Shown here one piece after another: positions 1 through 45,730 of a stretch of DNA of 64,000 bases. Source of the DNA: Flaccisagitta enflata (Eukaryota > Chaetognatha > Sagittoidea > Aphragmophora). The notes under the pieces are model-generated. The model saw only the letters and a program-made list of their open reading frames with translations. It made no database searches and had not been told where the DNA came from. The position numbers were made by a program, and so were the translations under genes. Each line of letters opens with the position of its first letter. Position 1 is the stretch's first letter. The DNA lies in the NCBI GenBank assembly GCA_965153355.1, contig OZ231126.1:8246001-8310000 (forward strand), in the 5' to 3' direction.

Positions 1-1690
<1,690 letters not shown>

Positions 1691-1694
1691 ACCC

Positions 1695-1733
<39 letters not shown>

Positions 1734-2214
1734 CGAGAAATTACATACATAAAATACAAACACTAGCACGAACATGAACATACAAAAACATGGAGACAAA
1801 AGCTTATGACAAAGGTCGAAAATTAGCTAGAACACAAGCCCCCCCCAAAAAAAAGATTTGAAACCCATTAAATTCAAATAAGAACAAAGCTAAGTTTTCT
1901 TTTTTTAAACATTCATGATTACAAAGAGATCGCTTTTGGAAAGCTTTAAGCAGCTCTTTAAAAAGCTTTAAGCAACTCTTTGAAAGAGGGTCAATCTGGG
2001 GTCAATGACTCAATTTATTCAAGCGCAGCATCTTTCCAGTGGAAAGATATTTCAGCGCGATTTTTAAGGAGATTTACTTTAAACAATTTAGTCTAAGAAA
2101 CTGACTTTGATACGTCGTAAAATTATGTAGTACCTATCAAATGCGATGTTGCTTTAGTTTTCAAGGAATGCCTTGATATCTTCTCAACCACTGCTATGAG
2201 CTTCAGCTTTAGCA

Positions 2215-2390
2215 TACGTAGCCGGACCCGCAGCCAAACCCGCAGCCAGACCCGCAATCATACCCGCAGCCAGACCCGTAGCCAGACCCGCAGCCAGACC
2301 CGCAGCCAGACCCGCAGCCAGACCCGCAGCCTGACCCGCAGCCAGACCCCTAGCCTGACCCGCAGCCAGATCCGCAGCCACGCTTGTGGC
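2215..2390. repeat. Minisatellite, units acccgcagccag
   Basis: About 14 tandem 12-bp units with few changes. Frames on both strands stay open because the unit is a multiple of three. Just downstream, 2450-2535 is a second array of 11-bp gtcaccgcaac / gtcaccgtaac units. Confidence 0.85.
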
Positions 2391-2928
2391 CACAAATCTG
2401 CGATGAATTCCTCTTTTTCTACGCACGTTTACGTGTCAACTTCACTGCCATGTCACTGCCGCGTCACCGCTACGTCACCGTAACGTCACCGCAACGTCAC
2501 CGTAACGTCACCGCAACGTCACCGCAACGTCACCAAAATGTCAGTCCAGGTTAATCACCAACGCCCGACAATTATATCGTGATAATTACCTGGATGAAAT
2601 TATATCGTGATAATTACCTGGATGAAAAAATCTAATGAAAGGAAGAACAAAAGCAATTATCAGAGTCAATATCAGAGCAATATGCATACCACATGTGGTC
2701 GACAGAAAGACAATAGCTCTGGCAAACATAAGGACAGACAAACTGACAGACAGATCGAGAAAAAAGACCGTCACTTCTTTTATGAAAGTTGAAACAACAT
2801 TGCCTTTACAAATGGAGGATTGGAGGTTCATTATGTAAGACCTGTTATGAATATGCTTATAGTGGGAGTGTATTCTCAAATAGCAGATCCGGCTTATCTC
2901 AAACACACACACTCACTCTTGTTATCAA

Positions 2929-3205
<277 letters not shown>

Positions 3206-3362
3206 TTGTTTTCTTTGCTTCTGTTTGGGAGCCTAGAAAGAGGAAGGATGGACCTGTTTATCAAAAGACAAAATTCTAGATCCTCAACAAGAGATAAAAT
3301 TCTTGTCTTTTCTCCAGTTTCGCCCTTTTCACGTCCCTAGTCAGTGCACTGATGAAGGAGGT

Positions 3363-3405
<43 letters not shown>

Positions 3406-4610
3406 AGAGAGAGATGGTAAATGTATATACTGAGTTGTCTGGGGCTTCTGGATTCCACAGTGTTTTTCTAACCCGATCTTAAGACTGATAACATAGGGGA
3501 TCCTCTGAAGTGCTTAAGTGTGAATTCCCACCTCAGCGAAAACAAAATTCATTTCTTAGTCTTTTAAATGAGTCTTGAAATTCTTAATGAAATTGGCCCC
3601 AAACTGTTTGATGGACAAATCTCTTACAAACCCTTAAACATAATCTTAGAAATATACTTATGCCATAGGAGGAAAAGTATAAAATCTACTCAGGTGCAAA
3701 TTTTTTAATCTACACAACTAAAAAAACTCATTAAGAATTTTTTGTAGACAGATAGAAAAAACTGACAAATTATCATTGAATCTATAACGTTGCTATTCAA
3801 TGTTATTTTCAATTCTGCATAGTATTTGTGGTTAAGTGGATTGATGGATAAGACTACATATAGGTGATAACATTGTTATTCGATTCCTACTTACATTGAT
3901 AACAAATACTTTGATAAAGAAGAAAATGATAAAATGAACTTGGAACTGATAATGTTGCTACCAGCCATACAGATTGTGGAGAAGCGGGAAGCGCCGCTTC
4001 TCGGAAGCAGGGTGACAGAGTCGGAAGGTCTTGTAATTAAGCATGAGAAAAAAATTAAAAATTGGGAAAATTCGCTTAAGAACATCTGGAGGAAGTCGTT
4101 ACTAATGCGGCTTTAATCCTAACTCTACCTTACATTGACAAATCAGAGACATGAAGGTCTTTTTTTTTCTTTATTTTTTTTTACGATCGAGCTATTTATA
4201 ATGGAATACGAAAAACGTTGTTGGGGCACTCACGAAACTATTTGCTAACTATGGAACGAAACTGATTGTTGTAAGTAATCGGGTAAGGGCCTCAGCAAAG
4301 TTATTGGCAAGCGTTGAGATATAATTGCTTCTTGTATTGAACTGTTACTTTTATATAATCAATTTTCGCACATCGCTAAGCCTAAGGGTCAAAGAGCAAG
4401 ACAACGATGCCTGTGATCGGAACGGGCGAGCATACCGCAGCGGGGCGAGTGAGCGGAGTGATAGGTGCAAGCAATCAGCGACTGAGCGACCCAGTGGCCC
4501 AAAGAAAACGCGATTGTCAGGGGTAGAAACAAACCTTTTGCACGGTTCAACTATTACTTCAATTTTACTCACAATGCAAGCGACATACGCTTTTCAAGCG
4601 AATTATACAC

Positions 4611-4961
4611 TGCGTCTGTCAGGGTGCCCAGAAAAGCCAAAATTGAAGTTTGCCTGGCAAAAATATTTTTCCTTTGCAAAAATGCTTTCAAATGAGCCAT
4701 TGCACAACCTTCAAATCAATTGGGAACCATCTTTAGGGTGAAGTTAAAGTTTACATTGAATTATCATTGAAACCTATATCTCTATCATGCAAATTCTATC
4801 TCTCTCATACAAATCTATGGAAACTTCAGAGTCACCCTAAAGATGGTTCTCAATTGATTTGAAAGTTGCGCAATAGCTCATTTGAAAGCATTTTTGCAAA
4901 GGAAAAAGAATCTTGCCAGGCGAAGTTTAATTTCGGCTTTTCTGAGCACTCTGACAGACGT
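4611..4961. mobile_element. 351-bp foldback element with 9-bp target duplication
   Basis: Arms of about 150 bp are imperfect reverse complements (GCGTCTGTCAGGGTGCCCAG on the left; the right end reads CTGAGCACTCTGACAGACG). The flanking direct repeat ATTATACAC (4602-4610 and 4962-4970) is 9 bp, typical of Mutator-like elements. It is non-autonomous and lies inside the insertion that splits the hAT-like MITE. Confidence 0.75.
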
Positions 4962-5225
4962 ATTATACACATTATTTGAATTGCTTTACTGTATTCATGT
5001 TTTTTAAATTTCATTGAATTACAGTATTGGTTACATCTATATTCATATTCGTCTTAACTCATTGAGGTTTTCGCTCGAGGCAGGTGATAGGAAAACAAAT
5101 GGGGCGCATAAACTTTGTTTAGCCATGAGCAATTATCTCATTTGCATAAAGTGGTCAGCTAGATGTTCATAATCTATCAGCTATTTCACGTGAGGAAGGG
5201 GTAATGTAGGGGCCGAAGATAAATA

Positions 5226-5380
5226 GACAAGGCCGGATACACGGCAATCCAGTTGCGGACGGTTGGGCAGGAGCAGTATTGCATAAACCGCTCGCAATTC
5301 ATGAATATTTTGGACGGAGGGACGGACGGAGGGACCGCCCGACACCGCAAGGTGTAGAGTCGCTTGTCCGTGACTTAAAA
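5226..5380 (-). mobile_element. Hairpin/(ACGG)n dispersed repeat, copy
   Basis: Reads caaggccggatacacgg, then cggacggagggacgg, then gtgtagagtcgc...gtgactt. This is the reverse orientation of the family described at 52808-53032. Confidence 0.65.
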
Positions 5381-6042
5381 GCCTTCTCCAATGCAATAGC
5401 GAAACGACAATCCCATTCACATGATTTCGGTAGAACTAAGATTTGTTTGGGACAAATCATGTTCGGAACACGGTAAGCGGAAAACTGGCGGAGGTTTGTT
5501 TCGAAATGCTAACGGGAAAAGAGACTCGGAATTGACAAATGGGGAATTCAAACAGTTGTCACAAATCATTTTTTATCAAATTTTTCAAAAGTTTGTTGTT
5601 TTTCTCCATGCATATGCAATCTTTAAGATAGAATTTATAAAAAGGTTTTGATTTGTCTGTGAATACATTATTTTTACTGCATTTTACTTGTCGGAATCTT
5701 GCATCGAAATTGTCTGCTTCTCGGAAGCATGGAAGAATAATAATATCTGGTTGCTACTCAAATTTTGTTTTACGTATAGATAAGTATTCACAATGGAAAG
5801 AAACAAGATCCGGATATACGACAAACCAGTCGCAAATAACATGGAAATGACATTATTGCCGCTCAGTTTCTATTTTCATAAATGACAAGCATTCGAAATT
5901 GAGTGGAGAGGCCGATAAAAAAACAACATGGAAGTGATAATGTTGCCACTCAATTCCTCAAAGCCAAAGCCAAAGCCAAAAGTGAGGTGATAAGGAAACA
6001 AGATAACGCTCGCTGAGAGTAGAAGGGAAGGCGAGGGAAAGC

Positions 6043-6308
<266 letters not shown>

Positions 6309-6530
6309 GATTTTCTCCGGATAAAACCTGTAACAAGGTTTCTTTTACGTCTAGACTACCTATGGTCGACTCCCCATGGTGACTAGCGTATGTTTGAGTC
6401 TTTTGTTTTGTTTCGCCAAGAGCTGTTTTTTCTTCATTTGAAAATTGATTCTTTGTTTTTCGCTTTTTGACTTTTTTTTTCTTGGAATCAAAAGAAGGGG
6501 GCGCGAAAAATCTCTTGAAACTTGATACAA

Positions 6531-6707
<177 letters not shown>

Positions 6708-6929
6708 ATTCCCATTTTGCTGCTGTTGAATGCATTTGAAAGAGAACCTACGCACAGATTGAGACAATTTCATGTTTAACAGTCTGATAGTCCCACTGAC
6801 AGGGCGTGTCTTTAATTCTTTATTGACGATGACAAACGCGACCATTCCCGCTGTTTCTGTTTCTGTTTCTGTTTTGATTTTCACCGTCCCGCAAGGTAGT
6901 GAGCAAAGTGAGTGAGTGAGCTCATAAAT

Positions 6930-7112
6930 GTAGCGAATGTTGGTCCGTCGGTCCGTCCTTCCGTCCATCTGTCACACTTTACTTTTTTTTTTGGTGTTTT
7001 TGCCGTCTTTGGCCTCACTGCTCCTGCCCAAATGATCAAGTGACCTCAAATATGGCCCCTGCCGCACGCGACTGGGGTAGCCGTGTATCCTGCCCTGTTC
7101 TACCCCCTTCCA
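6930..7112 (+). mobile_element. Hairpin/(ACGG)n dispersed repeat, copy lacking its hairpin
   Basis: ggtccgtcggtccgtcc, then cacactttac, then ggcctcactgctcctgccc, then gcacgcgactggggtagc; the same order as at 52808-53032. Confidence 0.65.
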
Positions 7113-7386
7113 GTTAAAAGCAAACATGGGCATTTGCTCCCCTGCCCTAAACTTCACCCGTCCGCGAATAGTATTAACCTTGTTACCTGACAAAGGGACG
7201 CCAATGAGACGAGAGGGGTTATTTATAAGAGCCAATGTGGAGCTAATATGGGCCTCGACCATTCGTGTTTTCGCGGTATTGTAGCCATCAAGGATTCTGA
7301 TGTATATAACCTAATCGTCGCTCGGCCTCGACTCGATATCACCTCTACAACACGCGCTGATATGTGGAGAAATATTTTCCGAGGAT

Positions 7387-7571
<185 letters not shown>

Positions 7572-7812
7572 TTCCATCTTTGTCTTTATCTCTTTCTCGA
7601 TCTAATATTGGAAAATTGGGTTATTTTTCTTTCGCTTTTCGGCTTTGAGTAGTCAAGGTCGAGACCAACCGAAGATATAAAAGGGAAAAAAGGGAAAGAA
7701 AGAGAAGAAAGAGAGGAAAGAGAAGGGAAAGAAAAGAAAGAGAAGGGAAAGAAAAGGATCAATGAAGGGGAAAAGTATGGAGGAAACGAAAGACACTGTG
7801 TCATACAAGTAC

Positions 7813-7970
<158 letters not shown>

Positions 7971-8724
7971 CCATAGAAATACAAAGGACAGACAGATAGA
8001 ATAGGAAACTAGCCACAAAGAAGAAAAGTAAAGGGCAAAAATAAAGGGAACAGAAAAGAAAAAAAGGAAACGAGGATGAAAAGGGCAAAAATAAAGGGAA
8101 AGGGGGAAAAAAAAGAAAACGATGATGAAAAGGGCACAAACGGTTGCGCTCTTGTAGAAGCTTGAGTCAAGGACGTGGGCACCCTTAAATCGGGAACGAT
8201 TGTGACGGCATTACCGATATTTTTTTGCTGTTTTGTGTCATTTTGTGTCATTTTGTGTTATTTGTGCTATTTTGTCCTTAGCGGCGGTTATTTTTTAAAC
8301 CATGTGTCCCCATGTTCAAACGGACAGTCTACCAACATTCAAAATCTTTTTACTAGTGTTTGAATGATTACATTGTTTTGAGATTTAAAACTAGTTTTAA
8401 GTGATGCTTGATGCACACCACTGTAAAACGTGTCATCTCAATCGGACCAAATTTACGCGAGTCTCTGTGACAGTGTTGTTTATAGTAGTGGCGGTAGCCT
8501 TGGCGATGTTGTTGGTAGTTGCCTTGATGATGTTGTCCGCAGCGGCGGTGGTGTTGTTGTTGGTTGAAGTGGTGTTCGGTGTGTCGGTGTCAGTTGAGAA
8601 AGCGGTCTTTTTGTTGTTGCGGTTGTTGTTAAGATGGGGAATAAGAAAGACGATGACTGATCCGAAGTCACATCAGGCTGAGCGGGGTGAGCGGGGTGAG
8701 CGGGGTGAGCTTTTCCCAAATCCC

Positions 8725-9265
8725 AAACATGATTTAGACCGAAGCTGACAGTCACAGTTCAGAGTGACAAGGACATGATACAAACATGATTCAAACTGAA
8801 GCTGTCAGTCACAGTTCATAGTGACAAGGACATGACGCAAACATGATTTAAACCAAAGCTGACAGTCACAGTTCAGAGTGACAGGGACATGACACAAACA
8901 CGATTCAAACCGAAGCTGACAATCACAGTTCAGAGTGACAAGAACATAACGCAAACACAATTTAAACCAAAAGCTGACAGTCACAGTTCAGAGTGACAAG
9001 GACATGATACAAACATGAATTAAACCAAAGCTGACAGTCACAGTTCAGAGTGATATGGACATGACCCAAACACAATTTAAACCAAAGCTGACAGTCACTG
9101 TTCAGAGTGACAAGGACATGACCCAAACACGATTCAAACCGAAGCTGACAATCACAGCTAAGAGTGACAAGGACACAACTTATGCATGATTTAAATTGAC
9201 GTTGACAGTAACAGTTCAGAGTGACGAGGATATCAAAACTGACACCAACATTGTCATTGACAGTC
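8725..9265. repeat. 57-bp minisatellite, about 9 units
   Basis: Units starting agctgacagtcacagttcag recur at 8743, 8800, 8857, 8914, 8972, 9029, 9086, 9143 and 9200 with about 10% divergence. The unit is 19 codons, which keeps a minus-strand frame open, but there is no sign of a gene. Confidence 0.92.
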
Positions 9266-9609
9266 ATAATGCATGGTGTCAAAAATAGATACGATTAACA
9301 ATATTGTTGACTATCGAGCGAGTTAATGAGCAAATGAGTTTATCAGGGAGTAATGACAAAACATCAATTTTTCTAACGACATTATCAAGGAAAGGGAAAA
9401 AAGGGAAAAAGTTAAGATAAAGTAAATCGATGTTTACCGATAAAAAGTCATGTCGGTAAATGAATTATATCCGATATTGTGCGGTATGATTGTTAAAATC
9501 AGTTTTTAACAAGTCAATATTTAATAAAAACAGTTGTACAAGTGTCCAGTAAAAACTCTATTACTTTATATTCTTTATATAAAGATCTTTAAAAAATGTT
9601 GGCGTTCTT

Positions 9610-10160
9610 TTAGTTTTACTCCCTGTTATCCAATCAAGTCACTCCCGATCCCCCCTCCGTATCCAATAAAATCACTCAAAATTCACCCCCCCCCACTTCC
9701 GTATCTGATAAAGTCACTCAAGATTCACCCCCCACCTCCGTATCCAATCAAATCACTCAAGATTAACCCCCCCTCCGTATCCAATCAAATCACTCTAGAT
9801 TCACCCCCCCCCTCCGTATCTAATCAAATCACTCTAGATTCACCCTGCCAACTTCCGTATCCAATCGAATCACTCTAGATTAACCCCCGCCATATCCAAT
9901 CAAGTCACTCTAGATTCACCCCCCCCCCACTCCATATCCAATCAAATCATTCAAGATTCACCCCCCCCTCCGTATCCAATCAGGTCACTCTAGATTCACC
10001 CCCCCTTCTGTATCCGATCAAGTCACTCCATATTCAGCCCCCCTCTGTAACCAATCAAATCACTCTAAATTGACCCCCTCGGCTTCCGATCAAGTCACTC
10101 TAGATGGACCCACCACGTATCCTATCAATTCACTCCAAATTCTAGTACATCTAATCAAAT
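9610..10160. repeat. C-rich minisatellite, units of about 37-42 bp
   Basis: Roughly 13 units of the form tatccaatcaaatcactcta, then gattcacccc. Length differences come from the C-run in each unit. Confidence 0.9.
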
Positions 10161-10745
10161 TAGCCTCAACATCAACTTGCAGTCTTCCACTTGCAGTGTC
10201 CAATCCTCTTCGTGTCTCATTAAAAGTTGGTCCCGCCCTCAAGTGGCTCATTTTGACTTTGAGAGAGCATCTCTTGAATTCCTGTGGCTGATTTCGTGGC
10301 TCAATACTGTCTCAATCAATAGTTCCTTTGGATGTACATGAAACCTATTTAGGAGATGAAATGAACAGAATTGAGAAACAATCTCTTAAGAGGCCGGGAG
10401 TGAGGGGGAGATAGAATATGGCGTTGGATGTTGGATGTTGGATGTTGGATGGGTTAGTAAATAGATTTAACACGGATCGACGGACCGACGGACTGACGGA
10501 CCGATGGACCGACGGACTGACGGACTGACGGACTGACGGAAATCGGTCTATCTACGTGGCTGTTTACATTTTCAGTTCAAGAAATGTGTCGAAATTGTAG
10601 ATCCTCTTACTCTTTTTTTATCATTATTTGATAAGGCAGCATGTTGTTGGTTGTTTCCTTTTTGATTAGCAATTAATGAAACGAATGACGGAAGGAAATT
10701 CATCAAAAGTATTTTGCGGTTTTAGTTATAGATATAAAGAATCCT

Positions 10746-10933
<188 letters not shown>

Positions 10934-11135
10934 CATTTCTAGGTGTTCATTTTACATCATCAACTTCATTCCCGATCTGTATCTCTGTCTGTTTGTTTCT
11001 TCTAATGCTTTTTTTATGGTTTCCTTTGTTTATCATTTATTTGTTCGTTTGTCTTTTTCACTGCTGGCCTGTCTTTGTGTCTCTGTCTCTGTCTCTGCCT
11101 TTTCTTCAATTCTTCTTTATGTGATTTCCTCTTCA

Positions 11136-11385
11136 TTTTTAGTTGCGGACACGCAACTCTATAAGAGGCTTTGTCCGTCCGTCCGTCCGTCCATCCGTCC
11201 GTTGGTCGGTCCGTCACGCTCGAGTTGAAAACGCAAGAAACACGCATTTACAATGCTGCAGTTGTCATTGAATGTGTGTGGTTGTATGTTAGTGTGTGGG
11301 AAGGGGGTTTGGGTGAGGCTGGGGGTTGGCTGCCCCTGCCCACCCGTCCGCAACGATATTGTGACCCCGCGTCACTTGTTCTATC
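11136..11385 (+). mobile_element. Hairpin/(ACGG)n dispersed repeat, copy
   Basis: TTTTTAG, hairpin GTTGCGGACACGCAAC, ctctataagaggctttgtcc, then (CGTC)n, ending gacccc...gcgtcacttgtt. It shares its tail with the intronic copy at 38791-38975. Confidence 0.75.
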
Positions 11386-11673
11386 TGTCTATGTCTGTCT
11401 TTCTGTCTGTCTGTCTGTCTGTCTATGTCTGTCTGTGACTGAGTGTCTTCTTCAATTCTTTGTGAGTTACTCGCTCTCTCTCGAGAAAAAAAAACAGCCT
11501 CTCGTTCAGGCTGTAAAAGTAAGGGACGATTTGCTGACTTGTGATTAAAAAGTATGTTTTTTTTTATCGTTTCCTTAAAAAGTGAAATTCTTTGCCGCCC
11601 GGTGTACAAAGTTCTCGAGTGTTTTGAGGGGAAAGCGGACGTGACGCAGAACCTCTTTTTATCCATTAAAAAT

Positions 11674-11678
<5 letters not shown>

Positions 11679-11738
<60 letters not shown>

Positions 11739-11928
11739 GAACCGATCAATAGACAAATATGGGCAGAGAGATCGGCTGTCGGAGAAGGACTCACATAAAA
11801 CCAGACACAGTTACCAAGAGACATACACGCATGTACTCACGCAAAGAGATTCAGTCAATCAGACAGACAAGCAGTCAAGCAGACAGACGAACCAACAGAC
11901 GGACGAACAGTTGTAAGAAAAGACACAT

Positions 11929-11983
<55 letters not shown>

Positions 11984-11985
11984 GT
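11679..11985. repeat. (GA)n and (GACA)n microsatellites
   Basis: GA at about 11679-11737 and GACA at about 11923-11985, separated by GACA-like degenerate sequence. Confidence 0.9.
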
Positions 11986-12339
11986 TGTAAAGAAAGACAA
12001 GGACAGACAGACGGACAGTCGTAGAGAGAAACAATGATAAAGTCGTGCGGACAACATATTCTGACCTTCCATTAGAGGAAACTCTTTCTATCTTGACCTA
12101 TGACCCGTCAGGGAATAAAAGAAAAGGAAAGGGGAAAAAAAAGGAAAAGAAAAAAAATGAAAGGACAGAAAAGAATCAGAAAGAAATTGAGAGGAAAATA
12201 TGAAAAGAGGGTGAAAAAATGAAGAGAATCAGATATGAGGAGAAGAAAAAAAACTGGAGAAATAAAAAAAAAAAGAGATGAAAGATTATGGAGTAAGATA
12301 TGACGAAGAACGAGGCCGAGTGATTATGAAGGGCTCAGT

Positions 12340-12760
12340 CGCTGTCACTAAATCGCCTCCCCCCCACCCCGTCGCTGTCTCTAAATCGCCCCCCCACCCC
12401 GTCGCTGTCACTAAATCGCTCCCCCCCCACCCCGTCGCTGTCACTAAATCGCCCCCCCACCCCGTCGCTGTCACGTCGTTGTCTAAATTGCGTTCTTCCA
12501 CTCCCCTTCCCTCCCCTCTTCTTCCCTTTGCTACCCCTCCCCAACATTGTCACTCTTAGTCGTCCCCTTCTTCTCCCCTCTTCCATCCTGTTGCTGTTGC
12601 TCAATTACTCTCTGTCTCTCCTCTCCCCCACCCCTCCCCCCCTTGTCACTCTTAGTCGTCCTCTTCTTCTCCCCTCTTCCACCCTGTCGCTGTCGCTCAA
12701 TCACTCTCTGTCTCTCCTCTACCCCACCCCTCCTCCACCCCGTCCCTGTCGCCTAAATCG
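12340..12760. repeat. C-rich minisatellites
   Basis: Units of about 30 bp (ccccgtcgctgtcactaaat) at 12340-12480, then longer units around 12530-12760 (gtcactcttagtcgtcc, then tctctgtctctcc). Confidence 0.85.
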
Positions 12761-13330
12761 CGCCCTTTGTCTTCCGCACTCCAACCTATCCACTTCCTCC
12801 CAACCCGCAACAATCCCTCCCCCTGAACCCTTACCTCGACAAAAGAAGATGGCATTTCTAGTACTTTTACTCTAGTAGTTCCAAAACTCATATCTAAAAC
12901 CCTGAAATCTATCCATCCCACATCAGCGGGGCTTCCATTTTACCAACCCAATGCCCCAACAGTCTTACTTTCAACGAAACTCTTCTTCCTTTCCCCCCCC
13001 CCCCCGCCAATTCTATACGTTTTACACGTTGTTCCATCCCTAAGCCAGTTTCTCTCTCTCTCTCTCTCTCTCTCTCACTTAAAGTTCCTTCTCTTTCACC
13101 CATCAATGCCCCTTTATTCATTATCGCAAAACGCTATTTCCATCTTCTTTATTCGAAATGCTCTCACTCCAAACACTCCCCCCTCCCCCCCCCCCCCTGC
13201 GTACCCATTATCTTCTCTTCATGACCTCTTTCACACCCTTCAATCGTACTCATCTAACCAACCTACCTTTTCAATCCTTCCAATATCAAAAGAAGTCAGC
13301 ATCTTACGGGGGTGACCTTAACTTGAAATG

Positions 13331-13500
<170 letters not shown>

Positions 13501-13636
13501 TCTTTTGACGTGTCGTGTCTGTTTTTTCTGTCTGTTCTTAATCACCTGTCACGTTCTTTCTATTTATTGGTCTTTCTGTGTCTATCTGGGAACGGTTGCG
13601 TATCTCAATCAACGTTTCATGTTTTTCTCTCTGTCG

Positions 13637-13900
13637 GTTATCTTCTGTCTCCCTGTTTGTCCCCCTATCTGTCCTTCTGTCTGTCTCCCTATCTGTCCTC
13701 CTGTCAGTCCTCCTGTCAGTCCACGTGTCTGACTTCATGTCTGTCCTCATGTCTGTCACCCTTTCTGTCTCCCTGTTTGTCCCCCTATCTGTCCTTCTGT
13801 CTGTCTCCCTATCTGTCCTCCTGTCAGTCCTCCTGTCAGTCCACCTGTCTGACTTCATGTCTGTCCTCATGTCTGTCACCCTTTCTGTCTCCCTGTCTGT
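13637..13900. repeat. 120-bp tandem duplication of (TGTC)-derived sequence
   Basis: The block starting ctgtctccctgtttgtcccc near 13647 recurs near 13767 almost unchanged. Confidence 0.8.
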
Positions 13901-14294
13901 CCCCCAGTCTGTCTATCTATCTGGGTCTTTCTCAATTTTCTCTCTCTCTCTCTTTGGCTGGGTTGCCTCGATCTACTTTTTGTCTCTGTTTGAACCCAAA
14001 GAGAGAGAAGGTGAAGGATGAGCGATGAGCGATCGTTTAACGATATTCATCTCGATCTTTGTCGTAGAAATTTGACTCATTGACTTCTTTCTTTCTCTCT
14101 TACCCCCCCCCCCCTCCCCCCTCACACACACACAGAAAAAGATCAATCGCGTACTTAAATAGAAATAAAAAAAAAATGAGAGCACTTTACCTTTACTTAT
14201 TTTCTTTTTTTCGTCTTTTCTTGTATTGTTTCTCTTTCCTTTCAACTTTGAAAATCGTTTTTTTGATGAGTATTTTTACCAAAAAGATCTCTAA

Positions 14295-14413
<119 letters not shown>

Positions 14414-14418
14414 TACAG

Positions 14419-45299
<30,881 letters not shown>

Positions 45300-45730
45300 T
45301 GATTGTACAAGTCATGAGAAAATGACTCATGTTTAAAAAAAAACAGTGATCACTGTAGTCTAATAATAATATAAAAAAAACACACACAAACGCCAGCGTG
45401 AGCATGCACGCACGCGAAACAACATCACACGCGCGGGCGTGTGTGTAACAACAACATCAACACAACGGCAATAGCAACAACAATAAAAACAACAACAACA
45501 TCATCAGCGTCTCGTCATTTGCATACTGAAGCTCAAAACACTGCCAAAAAAATGTCATCAAGAACAACATCGAAGCCTACATCAAACGACGCAACAACAA
45601 AAACAACATCAACATCAACATCAACATCAACATCCCCATCATCAACAACAACATCAAATCAAAGGCGCATCTTGATTCTTCTTACTCTCATTCTCTGGGA
45701 GAGTGTGCAAGCTTTAGAATAATCCCAGTG
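45300..45730 (+). other. Probable 3' UTR with candidate poly(A) signal
   Basis: After the stop comes an A/C-rich stretch with CAA and CAT repeats. The first canonical AATAAA is at 45482-45487. Another AATAAA at 48204-48209 would give a much longer UTR. No open frame of note is present. The end of the transcript cannot be fixed from sequence alone. Confidence 0.5.

Larger units (their letters stand above)
3962..5749 (+). mobile_element. hAT-like MITE copy A, split by a nested 1.46-kb insertion
   Basis: The left part, 3962-4080, begins CAGCCATACAGATTGTGG. The right part, 5541-5749, ends AATAATATCTG. Joined, they equal the uninterrupted copy at 33616-33944. The flanks carry a perfect 8-bp direct repeat, GTTGCTAC (3954-3961 and 5750-5757), the target-site duplication length of hAT transposons. 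Bases 4081-5540 are the later insertion, which contains a foldback element and a hairpin-type repeat. No transposase is encoded. Confidence 0.85.

Noticed and set aside
2196-2483. Arg/Ser/Thr-rich frame resembling an RS domain
   Set aside because: Arises from 12-bp tandem repeats; the minus strand is equally open.
8401-8748. Hydrophobic Val/Leu/Ala-rich frame that could be a signal peptide or membrane protein
   Set aside because: Derived from degenerate (GTTG)/(GGTGTT) repeat DNA and lacks a phase-1 donor suited to the VWC exon.
8962-9282. Minus-strand 106-codon frame with a repeated Cys-containing 19-residue motif
   Set aside because: Product of the 57-bp minisatellite; no start context, domain or splice support.
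14176-14290. ATG followed by a hydrophobic stretch (MRALYLYLFSFFRLF), like a signal peptide just before the VWC exon
   Set aside because: It is the T-rich pyrimidine region of the intron, in a different frame, with no phase-1 donor before the (CT)n acceptor.
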